NCBI GenBank assembly: GCA_027020105.1
Contig: JALUVW010000037.1
Span: 1-15,652 of the forward strand
Source: Candidatus Falkowiibacteriota bacterium
GTDB taxonomy: Bacteria; Patescibacteriota; Patescibacteriia; Patescibacteriales; SZUA-104
DNA length: 15,652 nucleotides
Direction: 5' to 3'
Shown: positions 1-7,367 of the stretch, piece after piece
Layout of the letters: every line of letters starts with the position of its first letter
Numbering within the stretch: the stretch's first letter is position 1
Program-made: the position numbers and the translations under genes
The notes under the pieces: generated by a model
The model's input: the letters and a program-made list of their open reading frames with translations, nothing else
Told to the model about the DNA's origin: nothing
Databases searched by the model: none

Positions 1-413
1 GGCTGCGACAACAGATTGGAAATTCCGGTATAGTACAGGTTATGCTTATGGAACGCCCAGAAAATCGCGTTTCCGGAAAATCTCGCCATTTCCTTCGCCG
101 CCCGCTTAAAATTTATTTCATCTTTCCTTTTTAATATGCTTTCAAAATTGGCGACCTCGGATGCCGGCAATTTCTTTTCTTTAAGATTCTTTAAGTGTAA
201 ATTATACGCTTTCTCGGTGGGAATCCTGCCGGCGGAAGTGTGCGGCTGCGCGATATACCCCTCTTCTTCTAAATTGGCCATTTCATTTCTGACCGTTGCC
301 GGAGAAATATTAAGTTTATACTTATCCACCAAGACTCCCGACCCCACGGGCGCTCCTGTCTTGATATGCTCTTTTATAATGGTGTTTAGAATTAATTTTT
401 TCCTATTATCCAT
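1..413 (-). CDS. hrcA: Heat-inducible transcription repressor HrcA, N-terminal part (3' end beyond window)
   Basis: About 137 codons are visible on the minus strand before the window ends. The translation has the HrcA winged-helix DNA-binding region: a PVGS segment near residue 20, then SPATVRNEMANLEEEGYI and the family signature PHTSAGRIPTEKAY around residues 45-65. HrcA represses chaperone genes by binding CIRCE operators, and its own activity depends on GroEL in studied bacteria. A perfect CIRCE lies 45 bases upstream, so autoregulation is strongly implied. The start at 413 (MDNRKK) fits the usual family N-terminus. An in-frame ATG at 425 (MNSIMDNRKK) is the alternative, and neither has a clear SD. 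In many bacteria grpE/dnaK/dnaJ follow hrcA; here that lies outside the window. Identification is firm; the length is unknown. Confidence 0.93.
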   Translation of the reverse strand, partial: MDNRKKLILNTIIKEHIKTGAPVGSGVLVDKYKLNISPATVRNEMANLEEEGYIAQPHTSAGRIPTEKAYNLHLKNLKEKKLPASEVANFESILKRKDEINFKRAAKEMARFSGNAIFWAFHKHNLYYTGISNLLSQ

Positions 414-445
414 AATACTGTTCATAGTAATATCACTGTAATATC

Positions 446-473
446 ATTATACTATAATTAGCACTCTTGTCAA
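446..473 (-). promoter_or_regulatory. Sigma-70 type promoter of hrcA
   Basis: On the minus strand TTGACA (473-468) and TATAAT (451-446) are both perfect consensus hexamers, separated by 16 bases. The -35 box falls in the CIRCE spacer and its adjoining arm. Transcription should start near 439, giving a leader of only about 14 bases to the ATG at 425 or about 26 to the ATG at 413. Confidence 0.9.
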
Positions 474-484
474 GAGAGTGCTAA
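458..484 (-). promoter_or_regulatory. CIRCE operator (HrcA binding site)
   Basis: A perfect inverted repeat, TTAGCACTC, 9-base spacer, GAGTGCTAA, matches the canonical CIRCE consensus in both arms and in spacer length. It lies directly upstream of hrcA and overlaps the -35 region of its promoter, so bound HrcA should block RNA polymerase. Confidence 0.97.
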
Positions 485-528
485 ACGCTTTAAAATAAGG
501 GCAAACGGGGCGACATACGGAGGAAAAA

Positions 529-1227
529 TCACGAAATAGGGGCTTCGCGGCCGGCGGGCATCAAAAACTCCCGCCAGTTTCGCGAATTTAAGCGGGATAT
601 TTCAAGCGCGTCATCCAAAGATAATCCGCCTATTTTTGTCCGGCAGAGCTCTTCCAGGTATCCGCCGCAACCCAAATCCTCTCCGATATCGCGCGCCAAA
701 GAACGAATATAAGTGCCGGAGGAGCATTGAACTTTTATATCCAGAAACGGCCAATCGTAATTCAATACTTCAATATCGCGGACAACCAATGAGACCGGCT
801 TTAATTTGATTTCCACTCCGGATCGCGCCAATTCATAAAGCTTTTTCCCTTTCACTTTTTTGGCTGAAAATGCCGGCGGAACTTGTTTTATTTCGCCGAT
901 AAATTTTTTGACGACCTTTTCAATGTCTTCGCGCGCCGGCGTTTTCGGGTTTCGCGTTAATCTTATTTCTCCGTCCCTGTCGCAGGTGGTTGAGATTGCT
1001 CCCAGCCTGACCTTGGCTATGTACTCTTTGTCTTGGCGCAAAAATACCGACAGCTTTTTCGTGGCCTCCCGCCCCACCCCCAAAATCAAAAGCCCGGAAG
1101 CGAACGGATCCAGCGTGCCGGCATGGCCTATCTTTCTGATACCGGTAATTCTTCGCAAGGCGTCAACAATATCGTGCGAGGTCGGCCCCACCGGTTTGTT
1201 TATTAAAATAAATCCTGATTTTTCCAT
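529..1227 (-). CDS. truB: tRNA pseudouridine(55) synthase TruB
   Basis: TruB isomerises uridine 55 in the T-loop of most tRNAs to pseudouridine. The 232-residue product opens with the family pattern (G-FILINKPVGPTSHD), followed by the catalytic motif GHAGTLDPFASG at residues 34-44, with Asp40 the predicted nucleophile. Further family features are KKYELARSG-like text near residues 128-137 (here KKLYELARSG), and CSSGTYIRSLARDIG near residues 168-182. It is shorter than E. coli TruB (about 314 residues) and ends soon after the catalytic domain, so no C-terminal PUA domain is evident. The ATG at 1227 gives the standard N-terminus; SD support is weak. The gene follows mrdA after a gap of about 100 bases and precedes the separately regulated hrcA. 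The stop is TGA. Confidence 0.97.
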   Translation of the reverse strand: MEKSGFILINKPVGPTSHDIVDALRRITGIRKIGHAGTLDPFASGLLILGVGREATKKLSVFLRQDKEYIAKVRLGAISTTCDRDGEIRLTRNPKTPAREDIEKVVKKFIGEIKQVPPAFSAKKVKGKKLYELARSGVEIKLKPVSLVVRDIEVLNYDWPFLDIKVQCSSGTYIRSLARDIGEDLGCGGYLEELCRTKIGGLSLDDALEISRLNSRNWREFLMPAGREAPIS

Positions 1228-1326
1228 AAATTTTTTCCCGACGAATCAAGGAATTCGGCGCAAACGCCGCAATAAACGTTTTCCGTAAATATGCGTACGG
1301 TTAAATTCGTTGGCTCGCCGGTTTTC

Positions 1327-3312
1327 TTATTCGCGATTCCCGAAATACCACGCCATCACCTCCTTGGCGATCGGCACGGCCACCGAACTCCCCTCTCCGC
1401 CCTCTTCAATCAAAACAGTAATGACAATTTCCGGGTTATCGTAAGGCGCGAAACCGGTAAACAGCGCGTGCGGGCTTTTCTTGGAAGACCACTGCGCCGT
1501 CCCCGTCTTGCCGGCGGCCGCTACCGGCAAATTACTCAAACTTCTGGCGCTTCCGCCGGTTACCGTTCGTCTCATTCCCTCGCGAACAATTTTTATGTTA
1601 TGGTCGCTGATAAAATTGTCCCTGACTGGAACGGTTTCCACGCTCCTGATCAAGCGGTCGTTGCTTGACAAAATCTCTTTCACCAAATGCGGCCTGTACA
1701 ATTTACCGCCATTGGCGAAAACGGAGGTAAACGCCGCTATCTGCAAAGGCGTGACCAAAATATCCCCCTGCCCGATTGCCAAATGGTACGTATCTCCGAT
1801 ATACCATCGCTCTCCCTTTACTTTTTTCTTCCATTCTTTGGTCGGCAGAAATCCGTTCGCTTCCCCGGCCAAATCTATTCCCGTTTGAGAACCGAGTCCG
1901 AATAATTTTCCGTACTTCACTATCCTGTCAACTCCCAAACCCTTGAAATCGTTATATCCTCCTCCGATATAATAAAAAAAGGTATTGACCGAATCGGCGA
2001 TCGCCTTTCTTACGGAGGTTCTGCCGTGTCCTCCCGCCTTCCAGTCCGGAAAAAACCACTGGCCGATTCGCAGCCCGCCCACGCTTAAAAAAGTGGTGTT
2101 TTCGTTGATAATCCCTTCTTCCAACGCGGCCGCGGCGATAACCGGTTTTATGGTTGATCCGGAAGGATATTCTCCGCTTATACTCCTGTTAAACAACGGA
2201 TTGTCGGAACGGCCGATAAGCTCGCCGTACTCCTTGGCCGTTATCCCGCGCGCGAAAATATTATTGTCATACGCGGGCAAGCTCACCAAAGCCAATACCT
2301 CTCCGTTATTCGGATCCATCACTATGGCCGCTCCTTTGTTCAGTTTTATTTTTTTCAACTCGGCCGCCATCGCCTCTTCCAATTTTTTTTGCAGCTCCGT
2401 GTCAATGGACAGAACAAGATTATGCCCGTCCTTCGCTTTTTGTTCGTTTATGATTTTCTTTTCCCTTCCCAAAGCGTCAAACTCAATCTGTTTTTTCCCG
2501 TTCACGCCCCTTAAGTCCGCTTCCCAAAAATATTCAATTCCCATTTTGCCGACATAATCAATGGGCGAATATTCCGGACCGAATTCCTCCAGCTCCTTGG
2601 GGCTGATTTTTCCGGTGTACCCCAATATGTGGGACAGCGAAAAAACGCAAGATTTCTCGCCGGCGGAGCAAGACAGATCATACGCGCGCCTTGGCTTGTC
2701 GGTCAAAACAACCCCGGGCCATTTATCCGATTTCAAATACAAAAGCATCGCTTTGTCGTATTCAATGTTATCGGCGATAAACAATGGCTGGTAAGCTTCA
2801 AGCGTTTTAATATCAACCTTTTTTAAAATTTTTTTAATATCATCTTTTGTTTTGTCGCCCAAAATTCGGCTGACCTCGCCGATAATCTCATCCAGCTTGT
2901 CGCTCTCCGACGGCAAATCTATGGGCACGAAATACAACAAAAAATTAGCCGTATTTCTGGATAAGGGGCGGCGATTTCTGTCGTAAATTATTCCTCTTTT
3001 GGCCTCTATTCTCTGCGAGCGAATCCGATTCCCTTCGGCCATTGAGTAATAATAATCTCCTTTGACTATTTGCAGCCAAGCGACGCGCGCGATAATTATC
3101 AGCATAAAAAACAACAGGACGCGTAAAATGAAAGGAACCTTGGACAAATTAAAAGTCCTGCCTATCACCTCTCTGCCTCGGCCGTCGGACACGAAGGTTT
3201 CCTCGGTCCACATACGACGATAAGAAACCCCTTCCACGCGTTCATACTCGCCGCTTTTGATGGCGAAAGGATCCGTTACCCTGTTTGGCCCGTGACGCTT
3301 GTGAAGACGCAT
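1327..3312 (-). CDS. mrdA: Penicillin-binding protein 2 (peptidoglycan D,D-transpeptidase of the elongasome)
   Basis: This is a class B PBP that cross-links new peptidoglycan during lateral wall growth. The 661-residue protein has a cytoplasmic tail of about 60 residues, one membrane anchor at about 61-79, a PBP-dimer/pedestal region starting with RGIIYDRNRRPLSRN (106-120), and a C-terminal transpeptidase domain. The three active-site motifs are present: SxxK as STIK (Ser386, Lys389), SxN as SVN (441-443) and KTG (602-604). It follows mreB, mreC and mreD, the usual partners of PBP2, but no rodA is in the window. Cys215 and Cys222 are the only cysteines, both extracytoplasmic. The ATG at 3312 has no SD, and its upstream region is T-rich. 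A downstream in-frame Met34 would shorten the tail, so the start is less certain than the identity. An FtsI-type PBP is less likely given the mre context. Confidence 0.92.
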   Translation of the reverse strand: MRLHKRHGPNRVTDPFAIKSGEYERVEGVSYRRMWTEETFVSDGRGREVIGRTFNLSKVPFILRVLLFFMLIIIARVAWLQIVKGDYYYSMAEGNRIRSQRIEAKRGIIYDRNRRPLSRNTANFLLYFVPIDLPSESDKLDEIIGEVSRILGDKTKDDIKKILKKVDIKTLEAYQPLFIADNIEYDKAMLLYLKSDKWPGVVLTDKPRRAYDLSCSAGEKSCVFSLSHILGYTGKISPKELEEFGPEYSPIDYVGKMGIEYFWEADLRGVNGKKQIEFDALGREKKIINEQKAKDGHNLVLSIDTELQKKLEEAMAAELKKIKLNKGAAIVMDPNNGEVLALVSLPAYDNNIFARGITAKEYGELIGRSDNPLFNRSISGEYPSGSTIKPVIAAAALEEGIINENTTFLSVGGLRIGQWFFPDWKAGGHGRTSVRKAIADSVNTFFYYIGGGYNDFKGLGVDRIVKYGKLFGLGSQTGIDLAGEANGFLPTKEWKKKVKGERWYIGDTYHLAIGQGDILVTPLQIAAFTSVFANGGKLYRPHLVKEILSSNDRLIRSVETVPVRDNFISDHNIKIVREGMRRTVTGGSARSLSNLPVAAAGKTGTAQWSSKKSPHALFTGFAPYDNPEIVITVLIEEGGEGSSVAVPIAKEVMAWYFGNRE

Positions 3313-3373
3313 AATAAATACAAAAAAACAAAAAACAAACGCGTTGAAACCGAAAGATTATTCGTTAGCGTAT

Positions 3374-3937
3374 TCAAACGCTTATTTTCGGTCTTTGGTT
3401 TTTAATTCCTTGTTTTTCCAGAAATGCCGGCTTCAATTTATTGCCGGCAAAGTTGACTATATAAAAAACGATTAGCGCGGCGGCCATGTTTACGGCGACG
3501 CGAGCAAACAGATTCGTCCAAAATTTCACGTCAAAAACGAACAAGGCCGTTTCCGCGCCGACCGGCGATAAAAAATAAAAAAATGTGTTCAATATGAGAT
3601 TATAAAACAAGGTAAAAAAAATCGTTAAGCCGAAGAACGAATAAAGCGACCTGTTGGTGAAAAAATTGGTTAATAATAAATTAACGGCCATAACGGACAA
3701 GCTCAAGCCGATTAAAAAAACGCCAAAAGGATAAAAGGAAAAAATATCCAGCAAAACTCCGGCGCCCACGGCCCACCACAAGGCCTGATTCAGTCCGCCC
3801 AGCCCCAAGACAAAAACCAAAACCACCAAAATTAAATTTAAGTCATTTAAATATCCCGGCAAGGAAGATATAAAAGAAAGCTGAACGGCGGACAAGGCGA
3901 TAATCAAAAACGTATTGGTGATTGTTTTGCGGTACAT
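3374..3937 (-). CDS. mreD: Rod shape-determining protein MreD
   Basis: A 187-residue, very hydrophobic protein with about five or six predicted membrane segments (roughly 8-25, 32-48, 52-66, 70-90, 99-124 and 145-163) and a short basic C-terminal tail. MreD sequences are poorly conserved, so the call rests on topology, size and position: it starts 9 bases after the mreC stop and precedes mrdA, the classical mreB-mreC-mreD-mrdA order. The segment containing LDIFSFYPFG (63-72) fits the family's conserved loop. MreD is an integral membrane partner linking MreC and PBP2 to the cytoskeletal filament. No SD is evident; translational coupling to mreC is plausible. Confidence 0.88.
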   Translation of the reverse strand: MYRKTITNTFLIIALSAVQLSFISSLPGYLNDLNLILVVLVFVLGLGGLNQALWWAVGAGVLLDIFSFYPFGVFLIGLSLSVMAVNLLLTNFFTNRSLYSFFGLTIFFTLFYNLILNTFFYFLSPVGAETALFVFDVKFWTNLFARVAVNMAAALIVFYIVNFAGNKLKPAFLEKQGIKNQRPKISV

Positions 3938-3946
3938 ATAAAATTT

Positions 3947-4750
3947 CTAATTAATTAACACCGACACGATAATCAATTCGTCCAATTTGACAAGAGGCTC
4001 TATTGTCGCGCTTTGCCATAACTCATTGTTCTCCTTGTTAACCTTGACGACTTTCCCTATAACCAGCCCGCGCGGAATATTTTCTTCCAGTCCGGAGGTG
4101 ACAACCGTGTCGCCGACTTTAATCTCGTCGGTTTGAGGAATAAACTCCATCTTTATCGTAAGGCCCATATCCCCCTTGATTATACCGGAAGTTTTATCCG
4201 TGTTTTGAATGGCGGCGGCCAATTTACACCCCTCGGCCGTAATCAGGCAAATCTCCGATATGCTGTCTTTGGAGGCGACAACTTTGCCTATAATGGCGCC
4301 TTCGCTTATAACGGCCGCTCCGTCTTTCACGCCGTCTCGCTCGCCTTTATCAATAATTACGCCTTGGTTTAAGCTGTCGGGGTTCAGTCCCCTGTGAGCG
4401 ACTATGTTCGCCAAAACAAAATTTGACTTGTTTTCTTTTGAAAATTTCAAGTATTCGCGCAAAATCCGATTCTCTTCTTCCACGGATTTTAACCGACCGT
4501 TCTCTATCGTTAGCCGTTTTACTTCGTTGTTTAATCGCTTTACTTCGTCGGACAAATCACTCGCGGCCGTTTGATTGCCGTAGGCGGCGCGCAGATAAGA
4601 ACCGGCGGAATAAAAGGAGGACAACACCGGACTTAGCGCTTTGGCGATAATCGCTTCCGCCGGGGCCGAAATTTTCGTGAAATGCAAAAAAATAAGCAAC
4701 ACAACGGTTGCCGTCACCCTGACATAATTTCTGTTATTATGACTCAACAT
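3947..4750 (-). CDS. mreC: Rod shape-determining protein MreC
   Basis: MreC is a bitopic membrane protein whose extracytoplasmic part forms filaments and activates PBP2. The 267-residue product has a short basic N-terminus, one membrane segment at about 11-25, a coiled coil at about 66-105 (heptad-like Leu/Val with Glu/Lys/Asn), and then the double beta-barrel MreC domain. Its typical elements are NQGVIIDKGERDGVKDGAAV (128-147), GLEENIPRGLVIGKV and a final VEP-like segment (IEPLVKLDELIIVSVL). Cys168 and Cys175 are its only cysteines and lie on a predicted beta hairpin. It sits between mreB and mreD. A TATAAT box lies upstream, so mreCD-mrdA may have its own promoter in the 155-base gap after mreB. 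Confidence 0.95.
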   Translation of the reverse strand: MLSHNNRNYVRVTATVVLLIFLHFTKISAPAEAIIAKALSPVLSSFYSAGSYLRAAYGNQTAASDLSDEVKRLNNEVKRLTIENGRLKSVEEENRILREYLKFSKENKSNFVLANIVAHRGLNPDSLNQGVIIDKGERDGVKDGAAVISEGAIIGKVVASKDSISEICLITAEGCKLAAAIQNTDKTSGIIKGDMGLTIKMEFIPQTDEIKVGDTVVTSGLEENIPRGLVIGKVVKVNKENNELWQSATIEPLVKLDELIIVSVLIN

Positions 4751-4787
4751 ATGGAATTAACGCCGTAAACATATGACAAATCTCTAA

Positions 4788-4793
4788 ATTATA
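4788..4793 (-). promoter_or_regulatory. Putative -10 element upstream of mreC
   Basis: A perfect TATAAT on the minus strand lies 37 bases before the mreC start in the 155-base mreB-mreC spacer. No good -35 is found at the normal distance, so this is only a candidate. The rest of the spacer (4751-4905) shows no recognisable gene or terminator. Confidence 0.4.
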
Positions 4794-4905
4794 ATTCCTG
4801 GTTTCCGGCAAAATTTCCGACTACTGATTGCGAGATAAAAATTTGACATTCATTATTGAGCTGGGTTATTTGCCGAGGGCGAAAAATCAAACAACGGGAA
4901 ATTAT

Positions 4906-5949
4906 CTATAATTCTTCCGTCCCCGGAGAAACCACTTTCTCCAATAACTCCATATCGGAAAGCAATATTCCCGCTCCTCTTACGACGCAAGTCAGGGGAT
5001 CCTCGGCCGCGCGAACCGGAATCTTGGTCGCTTGCGCTATTTCCTTGTCCAACCCGCGGAGCAAAGAACCGCCGCCCGTCAAAGTGATGCCGTGCTCGTA
5101 AATATCGGACACCAGCTCGGGTGGTGTCGTTTCAAGCGTTGTTTTGATGTTTTCAACGATTTTCTCCACGGTCCTCGCCATCGCTTCCCTTATTTGGCCG
5201 CTGTTAATCACCACTTGTTTGGGCAGTCCGTTAATCAAGTCCCGGCCGCGCGCTTCCATCTCCATCATTTCTTTTAACGGTGTCGCCGAACCGATTTTCA
5301 ATTTTATGTTTTCGGCCACCTGCTCTCCGATTAAAATATTGAACTCGTCTCTCACGTATTGGACGATATTGCCGTCCAATTCGTTGCCGGCCAATCGCAT
5401 GGTTTTCCATGTAACGGCCCCGCCGAGCGATATGACGGAAATCTCGGTCGTGCCGCCGCCGATATCAACGATCATGGTGGCGGTCGCTTCGGTTACGGGC
5501 AAGCGGGTGCCGATGGCCGCCGCCATGGATTCTTCAATCAGAAAAACCTCGCGGGCGCCGGCGGATTTGGCCGCGTCTTCAACCGCCTTTCTTTCCACTT
5601 CGGTGATATCCAGGGGAACACCGACCACGACGCGCGGACGCGGAGCTAAGGTAAAGCTTTCGGAATGCGCCTTGTCAATAAAATATTTAAGCATTTTTTC
5701 CGTTACCTCAAAATCGGATATTACACCGTCAACCAGCGGCTTAACGGCCTGAATATGCGCCGGCGTTTTGCCGACCATTTTTTTCGCCTCCTCCCCCACG
5801 GCCAAAATTTCGTCAGTGCGCGTATTGACGGCCACAACGGACGGCTCGTTAATGATAATGCCTTTATCTTGGGTGTACACCAACGTGGACGTCGTGCCCA
5901 AATCAATGGCCAAATCTTTGCTGAATTTTCCCAGTAATTTGCTAAACAC
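4906..5949 (-). CDS. mreB: Rod shape-determining protein MreB (bacterial actin)
   Basis: MreB is an actin-like ATPase that polymerises on the inner face of the membrane and guides the elongation machinery. The 347-residue product is full length for the family. Visible elements are the phosphate-1 loop DLGTT (16-20), the conserved EPSVVA (35-40), the phosphate-2 loop DIGGGTTEI (162-170) and the adenosine-binding loop TGGGSLLRG (291-299). The N-terminal MFSKLLGKFSKDL is compatible with a membrane-contact segment. The start is GTG at 5949; no upstream in-frame ATG fits. The gene begins 52 bases after proS in an AT-rich repeat region with no SD. It is followed by mreC, mreD and mrdA. Confidence 0.98.
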   Translation of the reverse strand: MFSKLLGKFSKDLAIDLGTTSTLVYTQDKGIIINEPSVVAVNTRTDEILAVGEEAKKMVGKTPAHIQAVKPLVDGVISDFEVTEKMLKYFIDKAHSESFTLAPRPRVVVGVPLDITEVERKAVEDAAKSAGAREVFLIEESMAAAIGTRLPVTEATATMIVDIGGGTTEISVISLGGAVTWKTMRLAGNELDGNIVQYVRDEFNILIGEQVAENIKLKIGSATPLKEMMEMEARGRDLINGLPKQVVINSGQIREAMARTVEKIVENIKTTLETTPPELVSDIYEHGITLTGGGSLLRGLDKEIAQATKIPVRAAEDPLTCVVRGAGILLSDMELLEKVVSPGTEEL

Positions 5950-5956
5950 AATATTT

Positions 5957-6008
5957 GAATTAAAAATTACGAATTAAAAATATAAAATCACGAATTATAA
6001 TTTAAAAA
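5957..6008. repeat. AT-rich short tandem repeat in the proS-mreB spacer
   Basis: The 11-mer GAATTAAAAAT occurs at 5957-5967 and 5971-5981, a 14-base period, followed by a degenerate third copy starting GAATTATAATTTAAAAAT at about 5992, which runs into the end of proS. It occupies nearly all of the intergenic space and abuts the GTG start of mreB. Confidence 0.6.
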
Positions 6009-7243
6009 TCGGAGATTTTGCTTGTTATCTCGTCAACCCCGACCAACTCCGCGTCATCGCCGTCCCTTCTTTTCATCTCAACCGAATTCTTTTTCAGTGT
6101 CCTCTCGCTGACCACGATTCTGACGGGACAGCCGATTAAATCCGCGTCGGCGAATTTTTCTCCCGCGCCGACTTCCCTGTCGTCATACAACACTTCAACG
6201 CCGGCTTCCAGCAACTCATTGTAAATATCGTCGGCGTTTAATTTTGAATTCTGAGTTTTAAGCCCTATGAGATGAACGCGGAACGGAGATATCTCCTCCG
6301 GCCAAATAATGCCGCGATCATCATTATGCGTCTCAACAACCGTCCCCATAACCCTTGAAGGGCCGATGCCGTAACAACCCATAATCACGTCTTTTTTATC
6401 TCCGTTTTCGTCAGTGTACCGGAAACCGAAATCCTTGGAAAAACGATTGCCTAATTTGAAAATATTCCCCACCTCAATCGCCTTCTCCTCGCGCAGCTTC
6501 TTGTTTCCGCATGACGGGCAAGCCCTCTGTTCGTCAATTATTTCTTTGTTGACGGCGATATCGCAGTTGTCGCAAATATGAATCAAGTCCTCGCCATTCT
6601 CGGATAATGTCTGAAACTCATGGGAATACTTGGAGAATGACCCGCCAGAGGCGAATGTTAAATACGTTAAATCCAGCAGGCCGCAACGCTCAAAAATTTT
6701 AAAATACGCTTTTTGCGCCAGCTTATAATACTCGCCCAAATCTTCTTCGTTCGCGTGAAACGAGTATAAATCCTTCATGGAAAACTCTCTTCCGCGCAAG
6801 AGTCCGGCCTTGGCCCGCAATTCATTTCTGAACTTGGTCTGTATCTGGTAAACAAACTTGGGCAAATCCTTGTATGAAAGCACATACTTCTTGAGCAAAG
6901 GCGTGACAACCTCCTCATGCGTCGCGCCCAGCGCGTATTCCCTTTTGTCCGCTCCGGCCAACTTAAACAACACGTCAAAACTGTCCCAACGATCAGTCGC
7001 CGCCCACACATCCTTCGGAACCAAAGCCGGCATAAAAATTTCCTGTCCGCCAATCGCGTTCATTTCCTCGCGGATTATGTTTTTTATTTTTTCGTGGACG
7101 CGGTGCCCCAAAGGCAAAAAAGTATAAATCCCCGCCGCCACTTTATCAATAAAGCCGCCCCTGATTAAAGCCCGGGCGTTAAAACTTGTTTCATCCTTTG
7201 GCACTTCTTTTGTTGTTTTGGTGAATAACTCCGATTGCCTCAT
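6002..7243 (-). CDS. proS: Prolyl-tRNA synthetase, bacterial type lacking the INS editing domain
   Basis: This class II aminoacyl-tRNA synthetase charges tRNA-Pro with proline. The 413-residue protein shows class II motif 1 (around 40-75), TxE-type ATHEE (107-111), motif 2 FRNELRAKAGLLRGREFSMKD (138-158) and motif 3 GIGPSRVMG (292-300). The C-terminal anticodon-binding domain (about 320-413) includes YDDREVGAGEKFADADLIG. The family member in E. coli has about 570 residues with an insertion domain (INS) that hydrolyses mischarged Ala-tRNA-Pro. Here the segment is reduced to about 30 residues, bringing CDNC (224-227) and CPSC (242-245) close together. The ATG at 7243 gives the standard MRQSELFTKT N-terminus. 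It has its own putative promoter and precedes mreB. Confidence 0.97.
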   Translation of the reverse strand: MRQSELFTKTTKEVPKDETSFNARALIRGGFIDKVAAGIYTFLPLGHRVHEKIKNIIREEMNAIGGQEIFMPALVPKDVWAATDRWDSFDVLFKLAGADKREYALGATHEEVVTPLLKKYVLSYKDLPKFVYQIQTKFRNELRAKAGLLRGREFSMKDLYSFHANEEDLGEYYKLAQKAYFKIFERCGLLDLTYLTFASGGSFSKYSHEFQTLSENGEDLIHICDNCDIAVNKEIIDEQRACPSCGNKKLREEKAIEVGNIFKLGNRFSKDFGFRYTDENGDKKDVIMGCYGIGPSRVMGTVVETHNDDRGIIWPEEISPFRVHLIGLKTQNSKLNADDIYNELLEAGVEVLYDDREVGAGEKFADADLIGCPVRIVVSERTLKKNSVEMKRRDGDDAELVGVDEITSKISDF

Positions 7244-7265
7244 ATAAAAACTATACTACCTTATT

Positions 7266-7295
7266 AGTTTACATTAAAACAAGGATTTTTGTCAA
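7266..7295 (-). promoter_or_regulatory. Putative sigma-70 promoter of proS
   Basis: On the minus strand a perfect TTGACA (7295-7290) is followed after 18 bases by TAAACT (7271-7266), a four-of-six match to the -10 consensus. It lies just downstream of the hairpin that ends the secDF unit and about 23 bases before the proS start. Confidence 0.55.
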
Positions 7296-7303
7296 AATTT
7301 CAT

Positions 7304-7333
7304 AAAACAACCACGGCCTCTGAACCGCGGTTG
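7304..7333 (-). terminator. Intrinsic terminator of the secDF unit
   Basis: On the minus strand CAACCGCGG (7333-7325) pairs with CCGTGGTTG (7316-7308) to give a 9-bp stem with one G-U pair and an 8-base loop. Four T residues follow. The T-run is short, so efficiency is uncertain, but its place between secF and the proS promoter fits. Confidence 0.6.
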
Positions 7334-7367
7334 ATTGAAGCTCCGTAAATTTTTGTTTCACAAGCCG

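Noticed and set aside
515..530. ACGGAGGAAA on the plus strand, resembling an SD
   Set aside because: No start codon or open frame follows; it lies opposite the 3' end of truB.
1228..1326. Small inverted repeats (CGGCG/CGCCG and CCGTA/TACGG) between mrdA and truB
   Set aside because: Five-bp stems without T-runs; no convincing promoter or terminator could be made from them.
1985..2557. Open frame on the plus strand opposite mrdA
   Set aside because: It mirrors the PBP2 transpeptidase domain and shows no recognisable protein features.
4890..4915. AATTAT/ATAATT inverted repeat around the mreB stop
   Set aside because: Six A-T pairs only, expected by chance in AT-rich sequence.
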